Source: Flavobacteriaceae bacterium CG_4_10_14_3_um_filter_33_47
Lineage (GTDB): Bacteria; Bacteroidota; Bacteroidia; Flavobacteriales; Flavobacteriaceae
Direction of reading: 5' to 3'
Assembly: GCA_002784145.1 (NCBI GenBank)
Contig: PFKE01000132.1
Span: 1-35,469, forward strand
DNA: 35,469 nucleotides
In this document: positions 11,666-21,230 of the stretch, piece by piece
Layout: each line of letters starts with the position of its first letter
Position numbering within the stretch: position 1 is the first letter of the stretch
Translations under genes and position numbers: made by a program
Notes under the pieces: generated by a model
What the model was told of the DNA's origin: nothing
The model's input: the letters and a program-made list of their open reading frames with translations, nothing else
The model's database searches: none

Positions 11666-11690
11666 ATGTAAATACTGACTAAAAGATGAG

Positions 11691-11737
11691 TTTCATCGGT
11701 AAAATGTATTTTTTTTACGATGAAATGTATTTTTTTT
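11691..11737 (+). terminator. Hairpin plus T-run upstream of gldK (terminator or operator)
   Basis: TTTCATCG(g)TAAAA ... TTTTACGATGAAA inverted repeat with one bulged base, then TGTATTTTTTTTTC. Confidence 0.55.
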
Positions 11738-11820
11738 TCAAAAATAGTTGTTTTTTTAAAAATATATAAATATGTTTACGCTCTCAAAATGAAGCTTAAA
11801 TAATTAACCTCGAGTTTTCT

Positions 11821-13194
11821 ATGGATATGAAGAAGTTTATTTTATTAACTGTATTACTAGTACTACTAGCAAGTTGTGGCTCTAACGATAGAGGCGAATT
11901 AGTAGGCGTTCAAGGTAAGAAATGGCATCCAGAAAAGCCTTTCGGAATGGAACTTGTTCCTGGAGGCGCTTTTATAATGGGTAAAGCAGATGACGATTTA
12001 GCTGGTGTGCACGATGCATCTGCTAAAACAGTAACTGTTAGATCTTTTTATATGGATGAAACCGAAATAACTAACAGTGAATACCGTCAATTTGTAAATT
12101 GGGTAAGAGATTCAATTGTTAGAACCAAGTTAGCTATTTTAGCTGATGAAATTGGTAAAGTTCCAGATGATGGTGGTATTGGTGAGTATGCTTTTAAAGA
12201 TGCCGATACAGCCAATATGTCTGTGTATGAAAAGTATATGTTTGAAAACTATACAGGTTTAGGACCAACAGGATACGAAGGAAGAAAATTAAACAAAGAT
12301 GTTGATTTAATTTATGATACCGAAGATTATCCAGATGAGTGGTACACAGAAGTGATGGATACCATGTATCTTCCTATTGAAGAATCATATAACGGTCAAC
12401 GTACTTGGGATGTGAAGAAATTTCAATTCCAATACACTTATATGGATATTCAAAAAGCAGCAAAAAACAGAAATTTAAAGCGTAAAGACGTTTTGATTAA
12501 AGAACAGATTGAAGTTTATCCAGACACTACAACTTGGATTAGAGATTTCGCTTATTCTTATAACGAGCCCATGCATAACGATTATTTTTGGCACGATGCT
12601 TACAGCGATTATCCTGTGGTTGGCGTTACTTGGCAACAGGCCAAAGCATTTTGCCAATGGAGAACACTTTATAAAAATTCTTATCAAAAATCAAGAAAAG
12701 GAGCAGCTTTTGTAAATTCTTTCAGATTACCTTCTGAAGCTGAATGGGAGTACGCAGCAAGAGGTGGTTTGCAAGCAGCAACCTATCCTTGGGGCGATTA
12801 TTATACCAAGAGCGATAGAGGTTGTTTTATGGCAAACTTTAAACCGGTAAGAGGTGATTATGCAGCAGATCAAGCATTATACACTGTTGAAGCTAAATCT
12901 TATGAGCCTAACGATTATAACTTATATAATATGGCTGGTAACGTATCAGAATGGGTAAACGCTTCATACGATCCATCATCTTACGATTATGTTTCAACCA
13001 TAAATCCAAGTGTTAACGATAATAACAATCAGCGTAAAGTAGTTCGTGGCGGATCTTGGAAAGATGTTGCATATTTTTTACAAGTTAGTTCAAGAGATTA
13101 TGAATATGCAGATTCAGCAAGATCTTACATAGGATTCAGAACCGTTCAAGATTACATGGGGACTCAAGTAACCAAAAACGGAAAAAAGAATTAA
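11821..13194 (+). CDS. gldK: Gliding motility/T9SS lipoprotein GldK (FGE/sulfatase-modifying-factor fold)
   Basis: Lipobox LVLLASCGSNDRG; PGGAFIMGKADDD, SFRLPSEAEWEYAARGG, YNMAGNVSEWV, RKVVRGGSWKD; followed by gldLMN. An alternative ATG lies at 11827. Confidence 0.96.
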   Translation: MDMKKFILLTVLLVLLASCGSNDRGELVGVQGKKWHPEKPFGMELVPGGAFIMGKADDDLAGVHDASAKTVTVRSFYMDETEITNSEYRQFVNWVRDSIVRTKLAILADEIGKVPDDGGIGEYAFKDADTANMSVYEKYMFENYTGLGPTGYEGRKLNKDVDLIYDTEDYPDEWYTEVMDTMYLPIEESYNGQRTWDVKKFQFQYTYMDIQKAAKNRNLKRKDVLIKEQIEVYPDTTTWIRDFAYSYNEPMHNDYFWHDAYSDYPVVGVTWQQAKAFCQWRTLYKNSYQKSRKGAAFVNSFRLPSEAEWEYAARGGLQAATYPWGDYYTKSDRGCFMANFKPVRGDYAADQALYTVEAKSYEPNDYNLYNMAGNVSEWVNASYDPSSYDYVSTINPSVNDNNNQRKVVRGGSWKDVAYFLQVSSRDYEYADSARSYIGFRTVQDYMGTQVTKNGKKN

Positions 13195-13271
13195 TCAAAA
13201 ATTTTAAACAACAATTTAATACTATTAATTAACCTACTTAAGTATTTAACTTAAATTAAAAACCGAAAATT

Positions 13272-13913
13272 ATGGCACAGTCAAGAGCAAGTAAGAAATT
13301 TATGAATTTAGCTTACGGATTAGGAGCATCAATTGTAATCGTTGGAGCACTATTTAAAATCATTCACTTTGAAATTGGACCTTTAACAGGTAACGTTATG
13401 TTAACTATTGGTTTAGTTACAGAAGCAATTATCTTTGCAATATCAGCATTTGAACCAGTTGATAGCGAATTAGATTGGTCTCTAGTATATCCAGAGTTAG
13501 CTGGAGGAGAATCTACACACAGCAAAAAAGAATCAAAAGACGCCCAAGGTCTACTTTCAAAAAAATTAGATGAGTTATTAAAAGACGCTAAAATTGATGG
13601 CGAATTAATGGCAAGTTTAGGAGACAGCATTAAAAACTTTGAAGGCGCAGCAAAAAATATGGCACCAGCTGTAAATTCTATTGAAGCAACCAGAAAATAT
13701 GGTGAAGAATTATCATTAGCTGCTGCTCAAATGGAGTCTTTAAATAGCTTATATAAAGTTCAATTAGAAAGCATTAATCGTCAAGCATCAATTAATGAAG
13801 AATCAATTGAAAATGCCGCTAAATTAAAAGAACAAATGCAATCATTAGCATCTAACTTATCATCATTAAACGGTGTTTATGGTGGTATGTTATCTGCAAT
13901 GACTAAAAACTAA
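13272..13913 (+). CDS. gldL: Gliding/T9SS motor protein GldL
   Basis: Two N-terminal TM helices carrying K29 and E51 (GALFKIIHFEIGP, TIGLVTEAIIFAISAFEP), then a coiled-coil cytoplasmic region. Confidence 0.95.
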   Translation: MAQSRASKKFMNLAYGLGASIVIVGALFKIIHFEIGPLTGNVMLTIGLVTEAIIFAISAFEPVDSELDWSLVYPELAGGESTHSKKESKDAQGLLSKKLDELLKDAKIDGELMASLGDSIKNFEGAAKNMAPAVNSIEATRKYGEELSLAAAQMESLNSLYKVQLESINRQASINEESIENAAKLKEQMQSLASNLSSLNGVYGGMLSAMTKN

Positions 13914-13966
13914 TCATGGTTTTTTATACCCAAATTTTAATATTTAACCAAAAAACCTAATTAGAA

Positions 13967-15526
13967 ATGGCAGGAGGAAATTTATCACCCAGACAGAAAA
14001 TGATCAACTTGATGTATTTAATATTTATAGCCATGCTAGCGTTAAATATGTCAAAAGAAGTGCTTTCAGCATTTGGATTAATGAACGAAAAACTAACCGA
14101 GTCCAATGAAGCAGCTGCAGAACGCAATGCCGCTTTTATGGCCGGATTAGAGCAAAAAGCTAGTGAACAACCAGCTAAATACGAACCCTTAAAAGCACAA
14201 GCAAGTCAAATCAAATCATTGGCTAATAATTTTGATGCTTATTTAGAGAGTTTAAAAACTAAAATGATTGCCAAGATTGATAATCCTACAGACTATGAAA
14301 TCATGGATAAAGGAGATTATCTTGATGAAAATTTCTTTAAAGGAGACATCATCAAACCAGACGGAAAAGAATTTTTAAGTCAAATAGCAACCTTTAGAGA
14401 TGGCGTGGTTAAAGTGTTATCAAATCAGGAAGGCATGGAAGCTGTTATAGACGATGTTAAAAAGAAATTCAATACCGATGCTGTAAAGCGTGGCGCTGGA
14501 AAAGTTGAATGGTTAGACCACAATTTTAAAGGATTTCCTTTAGTGGCTTCGTTAACAAAAATGACCCAACTTCAATCTGATATTAAAACAACAGAATCTG
14601 AAGTGATGTCAACCATGTTAAAAGGTACACTAACCAGCGAAGTGTCTATGACCAACTATACAACCTTACTAGAAACCACAAAATCAGCTTACTTTAATGG
14701 CGAGCAGTTTGATGGTCAAATCGTGTTAGGAAGAAAAGATAATTCAACTAAACCTAACCGAGTAGAATTGACTTTAGACGGAAGAAAGCTTTCTGATAAA
14801 GAATATGCTATTGAAGAAGGAAAAGTAAAATTAAAAGTTGGAACCGGTAGTGTGGGAGAACATAAAATAGGAGGGAAATTGATTTTCGTCCAAGATGGTG
14901 AAGAAGTTGAAGTGCCTGTAGAACAATCATTTGCTACGGTTGCAAAACCAAATGCAGCTACCATTTCTGCTGATAAAATGAATGTGGTATATCGTGGTGT
15001 TAAAAACCCAATGACGATTTCATTTGCTGGAATAGCAGATAATAATGTAAAAGCTAATGCTCCTGGATTGACAAAAGTAAATGGAATTGGTAAATATGTT
15101 ATGGATGCTACACAAATTAAAGGCAGAGAAGTTACCATTAATGTTACTGGAGTTTTAGATGGTAAATCAATACCAGATAATGCAACATTCAGAATTAAAG
15201 ATTTACCAAAACCAACAGGTACTGTTCGAGGTGAAGATGGGTCTTTAAACATGCAACGTAATAGTCTTGAAATTTCAACCATTGGAGCAAAATTTGATGA
15301 TTTTGATTTTGAATTACCATTAAGTGTAACAGGATTTAAATTTAAAGTTCCAGGACAACCTACTATTGAGGTTAATGGTAATAAATTAGATACAAGAGCT
15401 AAACAAGCGTTAAGCAAAGCAAAACGTGGTAGTGGCATTCAGATTTTTGATATTGAAGCCAAAGCACAAGGAGTAAGTGTTATACTTAAAAAAGTATCGC
15501 CAGTATTTATTGAGCTTACAAATTAG
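13967..15526 (+). CDS. gldM: Gliding/T9SS motor protein GldM
   Basis: MAGGNLSPRQKMINLMYLIFIAMLALNMSKEVLSAFGLMNEKL is the GldM N-terminal signature; 519 aa. Confidence 0.97.
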   Translation: MAGGNLSPRQKMINLMYLIFIAMLALNMSKEVLSAFGLMNEKLTESNEAAAERNAAFMAGLEQKASEQPAKYEPLKAQASQIKSLANNFDAYLESLKTKMIAKIDNPTDYEIMDKGDYLDENFFKGDIIKPDGKEFLSQIATFRDGVVKVLSNQEGMEAVIDDVKKKFNTDAVKRGAGKVEWLDHNFKGFPLVASLTKMTQLQSDIKTTESEVMSTMLKGTLTSEVSMTNYTTLLETTKSAYFNGEQFDGQIVLGRKDNSTKPNRVELTLDGRKLSDKEYAIEEGKVKLKVGTGSVGEHKIGGKLIFVQDGEEVEVPVEQSFATVAKPNAATISADKMNVVYRGVKNPMTISFAGIADNNVKANAPGLTKVNGIGKYVMDATQIKGREVTINVTGVLDGKSIPDNATFRIKDLPKPTGTVRGEDGSLNMQRNSLEISTIGAKFDDFDFELPLSVTGFKFKVPGQPTIEVNGNKLDTRAKQALSKAKRGSGIQIFDIEAKAQGVSVILKKVSPVFIELTN

Positions 15527-15541
15527 AATAAAACAGATGAA

Positions 15542-15591
15542 ACATCCATAATTTAAATTTAGTATATATTAGCTAAATCCATTATGGATGT
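15542..15591 (+). other. Imperfect two-part stem-loop in the gldM-gldN intergenic region
   Basis: ACATCCATAAT / ATTATGGATGT perfect 11-bp outer stem; inner ATTTAG / CTAAAT stem; not followed by a T-run. Confidence 0.75.
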
Positions 15592-15627
15592 ATCCTCTAA
15601 TCATTGAATAACAATAAAAACATACAC

Positions 15628-16518
15628 ATGAAATTGAAAAGTTTTTTATTAACCGTTACAACCCTTTTTGCTATATCAGGGGTATTTGCCCAAGCAAATA
15701 TTCTTAATGCAAAAAGTCCTGAGGAAATTGGAGTTAGAACAGAGGCACAAAAAGCTATTGACAATGATAAACCATTGGAGTATGGTTATGTTGATGATAG
15801 AGATATCCTTTTTGCAAAAATGACTTGGGAAAAAGTGGTTCTTGATGAACGAGCTAACTTTCCATTATACTACCCCATTGACACCAATAATATAGGTAGT
15901 AACAGACGCTCATTATACGATGTTCTTATCAAGAACATTAAAAATGGGAATATAAAAAACATTTATGATGATTCTTATTTTACTGGAAAACGTACTTTAA
16001 AAGATATTCAATCTGCATTAGTTAAAATTGATACCACCGAATTAGGTATTGAGCAAATCAATGCTGGTGAAGAATTATCACCAGAATATATCAACAGGAG
16101 AGATATTACAGCTGCCGATATAAAAGAATATCGAATAAAAGGCTTGTGGTATTTTGATAAGCGTCAAGCTGAAATGAAATATAGACTTTTAGGAATTGCT
16201 CCAGTAGCGCCAGATGTTCAAACCATTGATCAAGAAACTCCAGATTTAGTGCCTTTATTTTGGGTGTTTTTCCCAGATGCCAGAAACGTATTGCACGAAG
16301 CCAAAGCTTTTAATAATGAAAACAGCACCATGCCTTTTTCATTTGATCATATTTTAAACGCAAGACGTTTTCATGGGTATATTTATAAAGAAGAAAATGT
16401 ACAAGGCGATAGAGCTATTACCGAGTACGTCTCACAAAATGCTTTAATGCAATTGTTAGAATCTGATAGGATTAAAGATAAGATTAGAGATTTTGAACTT
16501 GATATGTGGACTTATTAA
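15628..16518 (+). CDS. gldN: Gliding motility/T9SS protein GldN
   Basis: The track ORF begins at TTG 15604; the better start is ATG 15628 (MKLKSFLLTVTTLFAISGVFAQ signal peptide). Position and PLFWVFFPDARNVLHEAKAFN fit GldN. Confidence 0.94.
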   Translation: MKLKSFLLTVTTLFAISGVFAQANILNAKSPEEIGVRTEAQKAIDNDKPLEYGYVDDRDILFAKMTWEKVVLDERANFPLYYPIDTNNIGSNRRSLYDVLIKNIKNGNIKNIYDDSYFTGKRTLKDIQSALVKIDTTELGIEQINAGEELSPEYINRRDITAADIKEYRIKGLWYFDKRQAEMKYRLLGIAPVAPDVQTIDQETPDLVPLFWVFFPDARNVLHEAKAFNNENSTMPFSFDHILNARRFHGYIYKEENVQGDRAITEYVSQNALMQLLESDRIKDKIRDFELDMWTY

Positions 16519-16543
16519 TTAAATATCAGTCTTAAATAATTTT

Positions 16544-16572
16544 AAACCGCTCAAATTTTGAACGGTTTTTTT
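16544..16572 (+). terminator. Terminator of the gldKLMN operon
   Basis: AAACCGCTCAAA / TTTGAACGGTTT stem with one mismatch, followed by a T-run. Confidence 0.7.
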
Positions 16573-16612
16573 ATGACCAAAAAATAATAATCTGTGTATC
16601 TTCGTGCTTAAG

Positions 16613-17653
16613 ATGGAAGTAGATTTTATTATTGTAGGCAATGGTTTGGCCGGTATCAGTTTTTGTGAACAACTTAGAGCCCATCATAAAACATTTGTGG
16701 TTTTTGATAACCATTCTCAACAATCTTCTTTGGTTGCTGGCGGCTTGTATAATCCTGTCGTTTTAAAACGGTTTACACCCGTTTGGAAAAGTAAGGAACA
16801 ATTACAAATTGCCTTAAAAATGTATCATTCTTTAGAGGATGAATTTAATATAAAAATCGATTATAAAATGCCTGTTCTCAGAAAATTTTCATCCATGGAA
16901 GAACAGAATGATTGGTTTATTGCCTCAGATAAACCCATATTATCCGAATATCTTTCAATAAAGATTGTTAAGAATAAAAATCAACATATTAATGCTCCTT
17001 TTGGATTTGGAGAAGTTTTGCAAACAGGTAGATTGGATGTTAAAACCTTGATGGATGCTTACAAAGAATATTTGTTAAAACAGGAAAGATTTATTGAAAT
17101 AGCCTTTGATTATAAAGAATTGGAGATACTTGATAACGGATTTTCTTATCAAGGAATTACAGGTAAAAACATAGTGTTTGCAGAAGGTTACGGCCTTAAA
17201 AAAAACAGCTTTTTTAATAATTTACCTCTTGTGGGAACTAAAGGTGAATTATTAGTGATTCATGCACCAGATTTAAACATTGATTTTGTATTGAAAAGTT
17301 CCGTTTTTTTAATTCCGTTAGACAACCATTTTTATATCGTTGGGGCAACATACAATTGGGTTAATACCAGTAATGATATTTCTAAAGAGGCTGAAGAAGA
17401 GCTTTTAAGTAAATTAAAAACTTTTGTAACCTGTCCTTTTAAAATTATAAATCAGGTTGCAGGTATTAGGCCAACGGTTAAAGACAGACGTCCTTTGGTT
17501 GGGCAACATGCTATACATAAGGCTATGTATATCTTAAATGGATTGGGAACCAGAGGTGTTATGATAGGTCCTTATGTTGCTAAACAATTGTTTGATTTTA
17601 TTGAATATGGAAAACCTTTGGAAAACGACATAGATATTAAACGGTTTCAATAA
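16613..17653 (+). CDS. NAD(P)/FAD-dependent oxidoreductase (DadA-like)
   Basis: N-terminal dinucleotide-binding VDFIIVGNGLAGISFCEQL; C-terminal GIRPTVKDRRPLVGQH and NGLGTRGVMIGPYVA. The track start is GTG 16604; ATG 16613 is preferred. Confidence 0.88.
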   Translation: MEVDFIIVGNGLAGISFCEQLRAHHKTFVVFDNHSQQSSLVAGGLYNPVVLKRFTPVWKSKEQLQIALKMYHSLEDEFNIKIDYKMPVLRKFSSMEEQNDWFIASDKPILSEYLSIKIVKNKNQHINAPFGFGEVLQTGRLDVKTLMDAYKEYLLKQERFIEIAFDYKELEILDNGFSYQGITGKNIVFAEGYGLKKNSFFNNLPLVGTKGELLVIHAPDLNIDFVLKSSVFLIPLDNHFYIVGATYNWVNTSNDISKEAEEELLSKLKTFVTCPFKIINQVAGIRPTVKDRRPLVGQHAIHKAMYILNGLGTRGVMIGPYVAKQLFDFIEYGKPLENDIDIKRFQ

Positions 17654-18037
17654 CTATGTATTAGAGGCTTCTTTATCATAATGGATAAATAGGTTAATCC
17701 AAATATTTCTTGAAAGCCTCATAATAATGGGCATAAATACCACTAAAACCCCAACAATGGCTATAAAAGTAGTTTTTAAATCGGTGCTAAAAATTACATT
17801 TGTAATCACAAAGGTTGCCACAGCAAAAGCTATTCCTAAGGCATAACTAACGTACATAGCGCCATAAAAAAAAGAAGGTTCTAAACGGTATTTTGTATGG
17901 CATTTGGAGCAGCGATCGTTAATTTTTAGCGTATTTCCTAAATGATAAGGGTTCTTGTAAGTATACATAGATTCTTCATGGCACTTAGGACAATTCCCAG
18001 TTAGCATGCTGTATAATGCAGTTCCTTTTTTAAACAT
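17654..18037 (-). CDS. DUF983 family membrane protein
   Basis: Two zinc-ribbon CxxC pairs (CPKCHEES, CSKCHTKY) followed by two TM helices. Confidence 0.85.
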   Translation of the reverse strand: MFKKGTALYSMLTGNCPKCHEESMYTYKNPYHLGNTLKINDRCSKCHTKYRLEPSFFYGAMYVSYALGIAFAVATFVITNVIFSTDLKTTFIAIVGVLVVFMPIIMRLSRNIWINLFIHYDKEASNT

Positions 18038-18122
18038 ATAATTTAATGTATTTTTGCTTTCGCAATTTACGAGGTAAAAGTAAGTTTAAATTAATAACGC
18101 TTTGTAATATTAGTTACATTTT

Positions 18123-20027
18123 ATGATGAACATTCACAATTTATCAATTTCATTCCAAGGAGATTATCTTTTTGAAGACATTACCTTTAAGTTAGATAAT
18201 GGCGATAGAGTTGGGTTAATTGGTAAAAACGGCGCTGGGAAATCTACCATGCTTAAAATACTATCAAAAGAACTCGAGCCAGATTCTGGTCAGATTGCCA
18301 CAGATAAAACCCTTAAAATAGGATTTTTAAAACAAGATATTGACTTTGATTATGGTAGAACGGTACTGGAAGAAGCCTATGAAGCTTTTTTTGAAATAAA
18401 GCAAATAGAAATAAAAGTTGAAGACATCAATCAGCAACTCGCAGACCGAATCGATTATGAAAGTGAAGCCTATCACCAATTAATGGTGGATGTTAATGAA
18501 TATCATCATCAGTATGAAATTTTAGGGGGCTATAATTATCAAGGAGAAACCGAAAAAATTCTTCAAGGCTTAGGTTTTCAAAGAGCAGATTTTAACAAAC
18601 TTACAGAAACCTTTTCTGGTGGTTGGCGTATGCGTATAGAATTAGCAAAGCTCTTGTTGCAAAATAATGATATTTTGTTATTAGATGAGCCAACAAACCA
18701 TTTAGATATTGAATCCATCATTTGGCTCGAAGGGTTTTTAAACAATTATTCTGGGGCTGTTGTGATAGTCTCTCACGATAAAATGTTTTTAGATAATGTA
18801 ACCAATAGAACCATTGAAATTTCATTAGGTAGAATTTATGATTACCCTAAACCGTATTCAAAATATTTAGTACTGCGTCAAGAATTGAAAGTTCAACAGT
18901 TGGCTTCACAAAAAAATCAGCAAAAGCAAATAGAACAAACCGAGAAGCTTATCGAAAAATTTCGCGCCAAAGCTTCAAAAGCTACCATGGCACAATCTCT
19001 CATTAAAAAATTGGATCGTATTGATAGAATTGAAGTTGATGAAGACGATAACAGTGTCATGACGCTTAAGTTTCCTATTTCTATTACACCTGGAAAAGTC
19101 ATTGTTGAAGCGCATAATATTTCAAAAAATTATGGCGATAATCAAGTTTTAAAACATATTGATATTGTTATTGAACGCGATAGTAAAACAGCCTTTGTGG
19201 GGCAAAACGGGCAAGGTAAATCAACGCTTGCCAAAATTATGGTTGGAGACATCAAGTATGATGGCCATTTAAAATTGGGTCATAATGTACAAATAGGCTA
19301 TTTTGCCCAAAATCAAGCCGAATATTTAGATGGTAATAAAACCGTTTTAGATACCATGATTGATTCGGCCAATGAAACCAACAGGAGTAAGGTAAGAGAT
19401 ATTTTAGGCTCGTTTTTGTTCAGGGGCGATGAGGTTGATAAATATGTTAGAGTTTTATCTGGAGGAGAGAGAAACCGCTTGGCCTTAGCTAAATTATTGC
19501 TTCAGCCTTTTAATGTTTTAATCATGGATGAGCCTACCAATCATTTAGACATTAAATCAAAAAAGGTTTTAAAAGAAGCTTTAATAAAATTTGAAGGCAC
19601 TTTAATTTTAGTGTCCCATGATAGAGATTTTCTTCAAGGATTAACCAATAAAGTGTATGAGTTTAAAGATCATAAGATTAAAGAATATTTAGGAGATATT
19701 GACTTTTATTTAGAGCAACGTAACGTTCAAACCCTTAGAGAAGTTGAAAAACGTCAGGTTATTAAAGAAGCCCCAAAGGAAAAAAAGCAACAGTCTTATG
19801 AAGATCAAAAAAAAATAAAATCTTTAAACAATAAATTAAGTAACGTAGAAGCTCAAATTAGTCAATTAGAAAAAGAGATTAAAAACATTGATTTTTCACT
19901 GGAAATTAATTATGAAGAAGTAACCTCTAAGCCCAATTTTTTTGATAATTATCAAAAAAAGAAAACAACATTGCAAGAATTAATGCAAAAATGGGAAGCT
20001 ATTCAGATAGCTATAGAAAGTTTTTAA
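18123..20027 (+). CDS. ABC-F family ATP-binding protein
   Basis: Duplicated ABC domains: GLIGKNGAGKSTML and GQNGQGKSTLAK Walker A, FSGGWRMRIELAKLLL and LSGGERNRLALAKLLL signatures, LLLDEPTNHLD and LIMDEPTNHLD; no TM segments. Confidence 0.96.
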   Translation: MMNIHNLSISFQGDYLFEDITFKLDNGDRVGLIGKNGAGKSTMLKILSKELEPDSGQIATDKTLKIGFLKQDIDFDYGRTVLEEAYEAFFEIKQIEIKVEDINQQLADRIDYESEAYHQLMVDVNEYHHQYEILGGYNYQGETEKILQGLGFQRADFNKLTETFSGGWRMRIELAKLLLQNNDILLLDEPTNHLDIESIIWLEGFLNNYSGAVVIVSHDKMFLDNVTNRTIEISLGRIYDYPKPYSKYLVLRQELKVQQLASQKNQQKQIEQTEKLIEKFRAKASKATMAQSLIKKLDRIDRIEVDEDDNSVMTLKFPISITPGKVIVEAHNISKNYGDNQVLKHIDIVIERDSKTAFVGQNGQGKSTLAKIMVGDIKYDGHLKLGHNVQIGYFAQNQAEYLDGNKTVLDTMIDSANETNRSKVRDILGSFLFRGDEVDKYVRVLSGGERNRLALAKLLLQPFNVLIMDEPTNHLDIKSKKVLKEALIKFEGTLILVSHDRDFLQGLTNKVYEFKDHKIKEYLGDIDFYLEQRNVQTLREVEKRQVIKEAPKEKKQQSYEDQKKIKSLNNKLSNVEAQISQLEKEIKNIDFSLEINYEEVTSKPNFFDNYQKKKTTLQELMQKWEAIQIAIESF

Positions 20028-20111
20028 GAGTGTGTTTTTAAGTTTTTTTTAACACAAATCCATTAAACTTAACAATAGCTTTGTAGTCATACTACTTTAA
20101 CCCATCAACAA

Positions 20112-21224
20112 ATGCGAAAAATAATACTTTCCATTATAGGAATTTTACTTATAGTAATGTCCTTTTTTTTAGCAAAATCTTTAATAGCCAGTAAAAATAA
20201 ACCCAAACCTGTTCTTGAGAAAGTTATAAAAACAGTATTTGTTGATACCGTAAAAAATGGTCAAATACAAATACAGTTGCCTGCAAATGGTAGTTTGGTA
20301 GCTAAACGCCGTGTAGAAATTTACTCTGAAGTACAAGGAATTTTTAAAACAGGAAACGTTTTGTTTAAACCTGGTCAAAGATTCAGTGCAGGGCAAACAT
20401 TAATTCGTATAGATGCCTCAGAATATTACGCAAGTGTTCAATCTTCAAAAAGTAATTTGTACAATGCCATTGCTGCTATCATGCCAGATTTAAGATTGGA
20501 TTTTCCTGAGGTTTATCAAAAATGGCAAGACTATCTCAATTCTTTCGATTTAAGTAAATCTACACCAAAATTGCCCGAAATGTCTTCAGAAAAAGAAAAT
20601 TACTTCATAACAGGGCGAGGTATTGTATCAAATTATTACAATTTAAAAAACCTAGAGCAAAGACTCACTAAATATATCATTACGGCTCCTTTTTCTGGAG
20701 TACTAACGGAAGCTTTGGTAACAGAAGGCACTTTAATTAGAAACGGACAAAAGTTGGGAGAGTTTATAGATACTTCAGAATATGAAATGGAAGTAGCCAT
20801 TAGCAAATCATATGCTAATTTGTTAAAAGTAGGAGAAGAAGTAGCACTAAATAATTTAGATAATACAGGTCATTACGTAGGAACGATTTCCAGGGTAAAT
20901 GGCAGTGTAGATCAGGCAACCCAAACCATTACAGCCTATATTGATGTTAAAGACCCAAATTTAAAAGAAGGTATTTATTTAGAAGCTCATATAAAAGGAG
21001 AAACGGTAGAAGATGCTATTGAAATAGATAGAAATTTAGTGTTGGAAAGTCAGGAAATATTTATAGTAACTAATGAAACATTGGATGCATTACCTGTAAA
21101 ACCTATTTATTTTTCTGAAACAAAAGTGGTTATTAAAGGCGTTCCTGACGGAACCATTATTCTTAAAAAGGCTGTTCCTGGGTCGTATGCAGGTATGTTG
21201 GTTAAACCTTTTAAAGCTAACTAA
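20112..21224 (+). CDS. RND efflux periplasmic adaptor (membrane fusion protein)
   Basis: N-terminal TM anchor; ANGSLVAKRRVEIYSEVQGIFKTGNVLFKPGQRFSAGQTLIRID lipoyl-like half-motif; TAPFSGVLTEALVTEGTLI. Confidence 0.92.
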   Translation: MRKIILSIIGILLIVMSFFLAKSLIASKNKPKPVLEKVIKTVFVDTVKNGQIQIQLPANGSLVAKRRVEIYSEVQGIFKTGNVLFKPGQRFSAGQTLIRIDASEYYASVQSSKSNLYNAIAAIMPDLRLDFPEVYQKWQDYLNSFDLSKSTPKLPEMSSEKENYFITGRGIVSNYYNLKNLEQRLTKYIITAPFSGVLTEALVTEGTLIRNGQKLGEFIDTSEYEMEVAISKSYANLLKVGEEVALNNLDNTGHYVGTISRVNGSVDQATQTITAYIDVKDPNLKEGIYLEAHIKGETVEDAIEIDRNLVLESQEIFIVTNETLDALPVKPIYFSETKVVIKGVPDGTIILKKAVPGSYAGMLVKPFKAN

Positions 21225-21230
21225 TTTCCC

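Noticed and set aside
14716-15438. 240-aa minus-strand ORF antisense to gldM
   Set aside because: It lies fully inside the convincing gldM gene, has no recognisable motif, and long antisense open frames are common opposite AT-rich coding sequence.
20031-20056. TGTGTT...AACACA inverted repeat after the ABC-F gene
   Set aside because: Only 6 bp of stem around a T-rich loop; too weak to call as a terminator.
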